Shown here: one piece after another, positions 25,172 through 30,915 of the stretch
Layout: each line of letters begins with the position of its first letter
Position numbering within the stretch: the first letter of the stretch is position 1
Origin: JAPHTQ01 sp050299175
GTDB taxonomy: Bacteria; Pseudomonadota; Gammaproteobacteria; Thiohalomonadales; Thiohalomonadaceae
Length of the DNA stretch: 64,000 bases
Assembly (NCBI GenBank): GCA_050299175.1
Contig: JBNKVM010000067.1
Coordinates: 1 to 64,000 of the forward strand
Reading direction: 5' to 3'
The notes under the pieces: generated by a model
The model's input: only the letters and a program-made list of their open reading frames with translations
Database searches by the model: none
What the model was told of the DNA's origin: nothing
Position numbers and translations under genes: made by a program

Positions 25172-25398
25172 GAACGCACCACCATGGAACCGAATTCGAC
25201 GGGTAATCCAGTCTGGTTATTTCTGTCAGGGAAGAAAGGAAGGGCTGAAAATCCACCAAATATCTGCAAGACAGCAATAATCTCGATCGACCAAAAAGCA
25301 TTGAGTACCACCAGCACCTCTCTCCCTGTCGCATGTTCCATCCATGTAGTCTGAGCAATATTTAGCACCGTAAAAGTAGCTGTCAAGGAAATTGCCAC
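25168..25398 (-). CDS. Possible small peptide at the head of the operon
   Basis: A 76-codon frame from GTG 25398, or 57 codons from ATG 25341 (starting MEHATGREVLVVLN). Its stop overlaps the glycosyltransferase start (GTGA), the best sign that it is translated. The middle is hydrophobic (VLVVLNAFWSIEIIAVLQIF) and the end polar (FFPDRNNQTGLPVEF). A promoter lies inside the first third, so the shorter form, on a nearly leaderless mRNA, is the likelier product. No ribosome binding site is visible, and the other two minus-strand frames are also open nearby. It could be a leader, a small membrane protein, a precursor peptide, or nothing. Confidence 0.3.
   Translation of the reverse strand: MAISLTATFTVLNIAQTTWMEHATGREVLVVLNAFWSIEIIAVLQIFGGFSALPFFPDRNNQTGLPVEFGSMVVRS
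25359..25386 (-). promoter_or_regulatory. Promoter for the ligase/racemase/diiron operon
   Basis: On the minus strand TTGACA (complement of 25381-25386) is followed after 16 bases by TAAATA (complement of 25359-25364). Transcription would begin near 25350, about 180 bases before the glycosyltransferase start codon. It is the only good promoter seen upstream of this operon. Confidence 0.5.
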
Positions 25399-25414
25399 AG
25401 GTTCTCGGAGTAAT

Positions 25415-25457
25415 CCTTGTCGTTAGATGACCGACAAGGTCATAAATGTCGTATAAT
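25415..25457 (+). promoter_or_regulatory. Promoter with overlapping palindrome for the 88-residue protein/ycgN pair
   Basis: A perfect -10 box TATAAT (25452-25457) lies 28 bases before the start codon. Just upstream CCTTGTCG (25415-25422) and CGACAAGG (25432-25439) form a perfect inverted repeat with a 9-base spacer covering the -35 region. The -35 hexamer itself is poor. The arrangement suggests a dimeric regulator bound at the -35 region; its identity is unknown. It also lies about 65 bases upstream of the divergent operon's start site. Confidence 0.45.
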
Positions 25458-25484
25458 CCCCCTTCACATTGAATACAGAAGCCC

Positions 25485-25751
25485 ATGGACCTGACTCCAC
25501 TCAATCAAACCCTCGAACGTGTCGAAGCCGACCCACGCTCCGGCCAGTCGCTATTGCTCTACGCACTGATGAAGACCCTCTCCATCTCCCAGGGAGGCCA
25601 CTCCTACCTACTGACCAAGCTTAAGGAAATGGAGCCAGACACACGCCAACTCGCCTATGGCCTGATGGAACTGATGGCCCAGGGCGCCACAGCGAAGGAA
25701 GCATGGCAGCTTGCCGAAGCAAAGATGGACCGCGCCATCGGAGGCGTTTGA
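25485..25751 (+). CDS. Conserved-looking small protein upstream of ycgN
   Basis: An 88-residue soluble, helix-rich protein (MDLTPLNQTLERVEADPR at the start, GATAKEAWQLAEAKMD near the end) with no cysteine, signal peptide or membrane segment. I do not recognise the family. Its TGA stop overlaps the ycgN ATG by one base (TGATG), so the two are almost certainly translated together. A -10 box and palindrome precede it. Function unknown. Confidence 0.7.
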   Translation: MDLTPLNQTLERVEADPRSGQSLLLYALMKTLSISQGGHSYLLTKLKEMEPDTRQLAYGLMELMAQGATAKEAWQLAEAKMDRAIGGV

Positions 25752-26185
25752 TGGCAAAACATTTCTGGGAAAAGAAAAGCCTCGCCGAAATGAGCCGCGA
25801 GGAGTGGGAAAGTCTTTGCGACGGCTGCGCCCGCTGCTGCCTGATAAAGCTGGAGGACGAAGATACCGGCGAACTCTTCTATACCAGCGTCGTCTGCCGT
25901 TACCTCGATCGTCAACAGTGCAGTTGCAATGTCTACAGCGAGCGCACCATCCTGGTACCAGACTGCGTGGAACTGGATCAGGAAAACGTCTTCGAGCTCA
26001 ACTGGATGCCGAATAGCTGCGCCTATCGCCTATTGGCAGAAGGTAGATCGCTACCCGAATGGCACCCGCTACTCAGTAGTGATCGGAAAAGTGTGCACAA
26101 AGCGGGAATATCGGTACGTGGTTTTGCCATCAGCGAGGATGAAATAAGTTCAGTGGATGAATTGGAAGAACATATTATTGACTGA
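25751..26185 (+). CDS. ycgN: YcgN family cysteine-cluster protein
   Basis: A 144-residue member of the YcgN/UPF0260 family, defined by a conserved cysteine pattern: LCDGCARCCLIKL, SVVCRYLD, CSCNVYSER, VPDCVEL and PNSCAYR are all present. WHPLLS and VHKAGISVRGF are also family segments. The cysteines suggest a metal or iron-sulphur site, but the biochemical role is not established. The ATG at 25751 is chosen over the open frame back to 25703 because it is coupled to the upstream gene and matches the usual MAxxFWE start. Confidence 0.9.
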   Translation: MAKHFWEKKSLAEMSREEWESLCDGCARCCLIKLEDEDTGELFYTSVVCRYLDRQQCSCNVYSERTILVPDCVELDQENVFELNWMPNSCAYRLLAEGRSLPEWHPLLSSDRKSVHKAGISVRGFAISEDEISSVDELEEHIID

Positions 26186-26206
26186 GATGGAAATCCACAC
26201 CATCTC
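26184..26206. terminator. Hairpin between convergent genes
   Basis: GAGATGG (26184-26190) and CCATCTC (26200-26206) form a perfect 7-base stem with a 9-base loop, filling the gap between the ycgN stop and the stop of the membrane-protein gene. There is no clear T-run on either strand, so terminator function is uncertain. Confidence 0.35.
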
Positions 26207-26569
26207 TCAACCTGACTGGAGAATGTATTTAATGATTACGGAAGGTATTAACAGGGCTGGGGTCATAACGACAGGAATATAGATAATCAATCCACCTTCC
26301 CTACTATATGCCCCCCATTTCTCCGAGGCCATATTGCTTAGCAAACAGATCATATACCCTGCCGCAAGAACACCGACAAAATTCGGGTAATACATCCACG
26401 GCACATCTCTTGACACACCAAGCACAGAACCAATCAATAACCACGCGGAGAAACTATAAAACCCCATCACAGTGATATATCTTGGATCACGCCACTTCCA
26501 CAAATAAATAACAACCCAGGCACAGATAAACATTAAGAACTGATTGAGTGGTGAGTAAAACATTTCCAT
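26207..26569 (-). CDS. Small integral membrane protein, function unknown
   Basis: A 120-residue hydrophobic protein with about four membrane segments: FLMFICAWVVIYLW, MGFYSFSAWLLIGSVLGV, PNFVGVLAAGYMICLLSN and IIYIPVVMTPALLIPSVII. A short basic loop (KWRDPRYI) follows the first. I do not recognise the family. Its ribosome binding site is weak (AGAAAAAG) and codon use is AT-rich relative to the B12 and division genes, consistent with acquired DNA. No obvious operon partner. Confidence 0.6.
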   Translation of the reverse strand: MEMFYSPLNQFLMFICAWVVIYLWKWRDPRYITVMGFYSFSAWLLIGSVLGVSRDVPWMYYPNFVGVLAAGYMICLLSNMASEKWGAYSREGGLIIYIPVVMTPALLIPSVIIKYILQSG

Positions 26570-26864
26570 AAACTTTTTCTGCTAAATTATGCTTATTTCA
26601 TCCAGCGCACTGGATACTAAAATTATCTATACTGCATCATATTTCTTTACCGCCTAATTGATAAGACCGAAAGAGAAAACATAACACTTTTGCAACATTT
26701 GATGGCGCAAACAAGCACAACATAACAAACCGCAGGCAAAATAATATCAGAGAAAGAATCAGAAAAAATCTGTCACTAGACAAAAAACCACCAGAAGAAA
26801 CATTGCAATTAAAAGCAACTATCAAATACGGAAAAACCATAGTTTTCTTTTAGCTATTGCGTAC
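26570..26864. other. AT-rich intergenic stretch
   Basis: About 295 bases with clearly lower GC than the flanks (19 of 60 bases at 26641-26700). A minus-strand frame of 67 codons at 26637-26840 (MVFPYLIVAFNCNVSSGG start) is hydrophobic but has no ribosome binding site or recognisable relatives, and lies beyond the terminator of the upstream gene; I do not call it. Nothing else is seen. Confidence 0.4.
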
Positions 26865-26892
26865 AAAAAACCCGCCTATATGGCGGGCTTTT
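26865..26892 (-). terminator. Intrinsic terminator of the decarboxylase-like gene
   Basis: CCCGCC (26871-26876) and GGCGGG (26882-26887) flank a TATAT loop. On the minus strand the stem is followed by a run of six T (complement of 26865-26870), 24 bases past the decarboxylase-like stop codon. A weaker CTTTT tail exists on the other strand. Confidence 0.85.
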
Positions 26893-26915
26893 ATAAAAGA
26901 AGAACGCATGCTTGT

Positions 26916-28340
26916 TTAATCCAGACTCCAGGGAGATTTTGGTGAAGTCCCTATATTAATTACGCCAATTTGATTCCCCATCCTTGTCTGAACCGCAGGT
27001 GAGATCATGCCTTTAGAAAAAAGCATGATATCCAGTGAACCACCAAAGAAGAAATTACCGAACTTGGTCTTCCCTTTCTGCACACTGCCTCCGACTTTAA
27101 AACAGTTAACATGATCAGTCTGCTTACTGTCACAGGTATTCAGCACAACTGAACCAACAGAGTCCAATCCGACAGGAATCGATGCCACATAGCCTTTAAG
27201 TTTCTTTGGCATATGTCCCAGCAGATTGTCATATTCTACCTCGACAACAATTACGCCACGCTGGAAGGCCTGAAACTGACTGTAATCGGTTCCTGGACGC
27301 CCCACATTGCCATCAAGCGGCACCCAATTCGGAAAGTCTGGATAACCAAATGTACTCGGTGTGCCCGGTGTACCATTCTTCACCACTTCAGCATGGATGA
27401 CCTTGCCACTGACAGGCGCATGGAAATGGTGGTAGGTATTTGGCATCAGCACACAGGTCAGGCCACTGCCACCGACAAATTTGCTCTTAATGGCTTCAGG
27501 CACAGTACCCAGCATATCGTTGACAGATATAGGGATATTCTTCACGTCCAACACCGTATCTAATTGAAGCGGATTATCAATATACTTTCGATCATAGACA
27601 CCATCCTGCTTCACCACTTGTACCAATGGATTCATGATGCAGTCGGTCGGAGCAACTACAACATAATCTCGATCAGGCATCGTAACCGGCCTGCTGGGGT
27701 AATTACCGTTCTTGTCACTCTTGAGATTACGGGCAAAGAATTCATTCCAGCTTTTATAATCTCTCGCCTTGGTTTTTTTGTAGTCCCTAATCTCAATACG
27801 GGGATCGTTAACCCACTGAGGTACACGTCCCGTTGATTCCTTACTATTCATATAATCAAGATATTCGTTATTCCATTTGGAAAGAAAAGCAGGGCCTGTC
27901 TGTAGTTGCCCTGATGTTGACGAAGGATCACGCCCTTGAACAAAGTCCTGCCCGGCGGAATTCTTGTAATATAACCAGGCAAAATAGAGAATCGGGTCGA
28001 GAGCATTATCCTCATCCCCCTCTATTTCAGGTAACGCCGCACACCATTTTTCGAACATTGTCCGCATCATGGTATACAAGCCCTGTCCATTTTTTGCCGC
28101 CTTCCAGGGATTGCGACTTGAGCCGTCATAGGAATAGCCTGCCGGAAGGTCCTCCAATCCAGCATATATTTTTTTAAATGCACTTCTGGTAGCAGAATCA
28201 TGGGTATATTGGCGTTCCAGGTATTTCAGTGAGCCTGAACATGGTGAATCCATTGCCATGCCCATTTCTGGAAAGAGAACAATTGAGAAGAGAAACAAGT
28301 TAAAGGTCAAAAATCGAGCAGAAACTTCCCTGACATACAT
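26916..28340 (-). CDS. Exported phosphatidylserine-decarboxylase/PsiD-like protein
   Basis: A 474-residue protein. Residues 1-29 form a signal peptide (LTFNLFLFSIVLFPEMGMAMDS). Residues about 90-210 resemble the helical N-terminal domain of PsiD-type decarboxylases. The C-terminal half has NTYHHFHAPVSGK (H304, H307), matching the YHRxHxPxxG motif, and FFFGGSLDIMLF (S435) where the family has the self-cleaving LGST serine that becomes the pyruvoyl group. That site is altered but keeps Gly-Ser. Family members decarboxylate phosphatidylserine or amino acids; export to the periplasm is unusual. AAGGAGA lies eight bases before the ATG, and a terminator follows. Confidence 0.7.
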   Translation of the reverse strand: MYVREVSARFLTFNLFLFSIVLFPEMGMAMDSPCSGSLKYLERQYTHDSATRSAFKKIYAGLEDLPAGYSYDGSSRNPWKAAKNGQGLYTMMRTMFEKWCAALPEIEGDEDNALDPILYFAWLYYKNSAGQDFVQGRDPSSTSGQLQTGPAFLSKWNNEYLDYMNSKESTGRVPQWVNDPRIEIRDYKKTKARDYKSWNEFFARNLKSDKNGNYPSRPVTMPDRDYVVVAPTDCIMNPLVQVVKQDGVYDRKYIDNPLQLDTVLDVKNIPISVNDMLGTVPEAIKSKFVGGSGLTCVLMPNTYHHFHAPVSGKVIHAEVVKNGTPGTPSTFGYPDFPNWVPLDGNVGRPGTDYSQFQAFQRGVIVVEVEYDNLLGHMPKKLKGYVASIPVGLDSVGSVVLNTCDSKQTDHVNCFKVGGSVQKGKTKFGNFFFGGSLDIMLFSKGMISPAVQTRMGNQIGVINIGTSPKSPWSLD

Positions 28341-28483
28341 ACGTATGATCTCCTTATCAGCTAATTGTTGATGATTTACGCGTGATAGTTACGACCAATA
28401 GTATGTAGTTGAACTTGTATTGTTGAGCAAGCTATCGCCCGTTATAGAAACATTATTCACAAACATAGAAATGAGCAGTACAT

Positions 28484-28885
28484 CTAGAGAATAGCGCCCA
28501 TAACATCCGCATCCACATAGTGGATATGCAACTTTTCGTCATTCTCAGCTACTGCAGCGAACAGCGCACTAACCTTCCCTTCCTGGTCACTGTCATTACA
28601 CGATGGGACGACCAATCTGAATCGGTTGTAACCATGCAAATCCCTGTCCCGCTTTCCAGTAACAACCAGTTTCCCGACATATTTGGTAATCATGTCAACC
28701 GGAGTATCAGGGAGAATATAAATTAGAAGGGTGTCGCCAACGACGATTCTGGTTACCGTCGTTATTTCCGGCACAAGACTGAGTACGGAAACCTCAATCT
28801 TGTTAAAGACTTCATCAGGACAACCGCAACCGAGTATATCCCGGACAAAGGTGGTTATCTTTTCGTTTCGCGGATTGTTAGTCAT
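28484..28885 (-). CDS. Hypothetical protein linked to a diguanylate cyclase
   Basis: A 133-residue soluble protein with a Cys pair near the N-terminus (VRDILGCGCPDEVFNKIEV) and a mixed alpha/beta pattern thereafter. I cannot name the family; the CGCP motif at a helix start hints at a metal-binding or thioredoxin-like element. It begins four bases after the GGDEF protein's stop codon on the same strand, so the two are probably co-expressed and the protein may act in the same signalling output. Start ATG at 28885. Confidence 0.65.
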   Translation of the reverse strand: MTNNPRNEKITTFVRDILGCGCPDEVFNKIEVSVLSLVPEITTVTRIVVGDTLLIYILPDTPVDMITKYVGKLVVTGKRDRDLHGYNRFRLVVPSCNDSDQEGKVSALFAAVAENDEKLHIHYVDADVMGAIL

Positions 28886-28888
28886 GGC

Positions 28889-29947
28889 TCAAACAACAAC
28901 TCGATTCCGACCATCTTCCTTGGCGCGATACATTTTCACATCACAGGACTTCAACCACTTCGCCACATCCATGTCATTATGAAGACGGCTGACACCAATA
29001 CTGAGCGTAATCTTTCGATCGACGATGAGCAAGCTGTGTTCCACTTCATGACGCAGCTTTTCTGCCAATCTGGCGCCATGATGCTCATCGGTATTGTGCG
29101 CAAGCAGGAGAAACTCGTCGCCACCGACGCGGAACACCATATCGCTGCTACGGGCACGGGCCTTGATCAGTTCACCGAGGGTTTCCAGAATTCGATCTCC
29201 GATATCGTGACCGTGGGTGTCATTAATCTCCTTAAAACTGTCGATATCGAAACTGAGCAGGGTCATCGGTACCCCTGAGCGCTGGCTTTGTGCCATCGCA
29301 TGATTCAGGGCGTCGTTCAGCAAGGTACGATTATAGAGTCCAGTCAGGGTATCGGTGACCGCCTTCCCATGCAGCAAGCGATAGAGCATGCTGATCACAC
29401 GCATAGAGATATAGGCGAACAGACTGACGCCCAACAGCACCGCAGTGAAACGGAATGCCAGCGCAGGTTCCAGAACGTACCAAGCCGAAGGGATGATCGC
29501 CGCCAGACTCAGCAGATTAAAAACCCAGGCACGTTTTTCAGGCAACACAAAGTAATAAGCCACCACCAACAAGAACGGCCAGTAGCTGCCAGGCGCACCG
29601 AGTTCAACCAGGGCATAGGTAACCGTGAATCCACCGATGGGCGCCACCAACCAGGTATTGACCCACAGGTTGTACTTCCCCTGACTGCCGTACCAGACAT
29701 TGAGTCCACATACTGCGATAATCAGTGCGGAGGCGAGAGTAATGATGTAGCGCTGCTCCATAAAATCATGGATTGCGAACGGCGACAAAACAAAGATCAT
29801 GATCAACGAACAGCCAAGCGTCGACTTGATCAGAAAATCAGGAATCATGGTATCAGTGTGATGCATTTTCATTCTTGGCGTTTTCCTTGCCGTGTTTAAT
29901 ATCAATTCTGATTGGTAGTTTATAGAGCAATCAACAGCCTCTTCCAT
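28889..29947 (-). CDS. Membrane-bound diguanylate cyclase (GGDEF)
   Basis: Makes cyclic di-GMP from two GTP. Five to six membrane segments lie between residues about 38 and 190 (CSLIMIFVLSPFAI, YIITLASALIIAVCGLNVW, WLVAPIGGFTVTYALVELG and others). The cytoplasmic GGDEF domain has DTLTGLYNR, FDIDSFKEINDTHGH, and an intact active site FRVGGDEFLLL. No classical RxxD inhibitory site is evident before it. The first ATG (29947) gives 352 residues; ATG 29872 would remove 25 residues lacking family resemblance and is possible. It precedes the 133-residue hypothetical gene. Confidence 0.88.
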   Translation of the reverse strand: MEEAVDCSINYQSELILNTARKTPRMKMHHTDTMIPDFLIKSTLGCSLIMIFVLSPFAIHDFMEQRYIITLASALIIAVCGLNVWYGSQGKYNLWVNTWLVAPIGGFTVTYALVELGAPGSYWPFLLVVAYYFVLPEKRAWVFNLLSLAAIIPSAWYVLEPALAFRFTAVLLGVSLFAYISMRVISMLYRLLHGKAVTDTLTGLYNRTLLNDALNHAMAQSQRSGVPMTLLSFDIDSFKEINDTHGHDIGDRILETLGELIKARARSSDMVFRVGGDEFLLLAHNTDEHHGARLAEKLRHEVEHSLLIVDRKITLSIGVSRLHNDMDVAKWLKSCDVKMYRAKEDGRNRVVV

Positions 29948-29981
29948 TCAAACGTGGTTTCCCCCGAATTATTCCCTCAGC

Positions 29982-30869
29982 TTAATTCCAGCTATCGCCA
30001 CCTTCCGGTAACGACAACCCGTCCAACATATCTTCAATTCTTATGGCAATGACATCAACATTCTGCAATGCATCACAAGCAATCTTAGTCGCCATAGCTC
30101 CTTCTGGCTCAGTAGCCAGCACCTTTGCCGCTAACTGCATTTTTTGCAGGATATACTCTACGGATAGGGTGCTTCTGAGAAAGTCCAGATTTTCATTCAA
30201 CCATCCTACGTCACATAGATCGCTGTCATTCTCTGTCAAGTATGGACCACCACCACCATCAGTACATGTCCACTTTCCGAATATTGGGTTTTCATCTTCC
30301 AAATATATAAGGCCAGAAGCATACATAACCGCTGAAACGGCCTTTCCGCAACTATTCATGCCCCACCAACTCGTCCATATATCTTTAATTATCGGAACAA
30401 TGCAGCCCAAACTATTCAGCCTATAAATAAATGAATATGCTGGGGTTCTTGAGCCGCAATACTGAAACCCTCTCTCAACTTCAATGCGCTCAATGAACCC
30501 ATCATGAAAGAATTTAAAGATTGCCGGTAACTGAGATTTAGTGACCATTTTGTCGAGGACATCGCCTCTATATAGCGCATGGTGAAACTCTGCATCTCCA
30601 ACAGCAGCGGCACTATTCCTCATTAGCGATGTGTGCCAGAAATTCAAACAAACAGGGAATAAGTATTGAAAAAGATCAGTTTGCAATTCCATATATGAGA
30701 GATCATGGATGTAGTACCACAAATCACTATCCTTTATTTCATGCCAGTCTGTTGTTGCAAGCGCTCTTAGCTCATCATCAAAGCCATCAAACTGTTTTTC
30801 CATTACCACACTAGGCATGATGGGATCATGGAATATTTTCCTGCTGCGTTCCGGAGTTATTCTCGCCAT
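29982..30869 (-). CDS. Hypothetical protein
   Basis: About 295 residues, soluble, with no signal peptide or membrane segment. Visible features are a Trp/Tyr-rich segment (DWHEIKDSDLWYYIHDLSYM), a glycine run in TCTDGGGGPYL, and an acidic C-terminus. I do not recognise a family. The ATG at 30869 is preferred to a TTG at 30884, though neither has a good ribosome binding site. Codon use is AT-richer than pepN just upstream, and the gene lies at the edge of the low-GC accessory region. Function unknown. Confidence 0.6.
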   Translation of the reverse strand: MARITPERSRKIFHDPIMPSVVMEKQFDGFDDELRALATTDWHEIKDSDLWYYIHDLSYMELQTDLFQYLFPVCLNFWHTSLMRNSAAAVGDAEFHHALYRGDVLDKMVTKSQLPAIFKFFHDGFIERIEVERGFQYCGSRTPAYSFIYRLNSLGCIVPIIKDIWTSWWGMNSCGKAVSAVMYASGLIYLEDENPIFGKWTCTDGGGGPYLTENDSDLCDVGWLNENLDFLRSTLSVEYILQKMQLAAKVLATEPEGAMATKIACDALQNVDVIAIRIEDMLDGLSLPEGGDSWN

Positions 30870-30915
30870 ATCTAGCTGATCCAAATTGAGTTACTCGGCA
30901 ATGCCTGTTTAGAAT

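Noticed and set aside
25226..25504. Minus-strand 92-codon Cys-rich frame upstream of the glycosyltransferase
   Set aside because: It crosses the divergent plus-strand promoter and start codon, and has no coupling to a downstream gene.
26637..26840. Minus-strand 67-codon hydrophobic frame
   Set aside because: No ribosome binding site or recognised relatives; AT-rich sequence easily gives hydrophobic frames. Left as a note in the gap entry.
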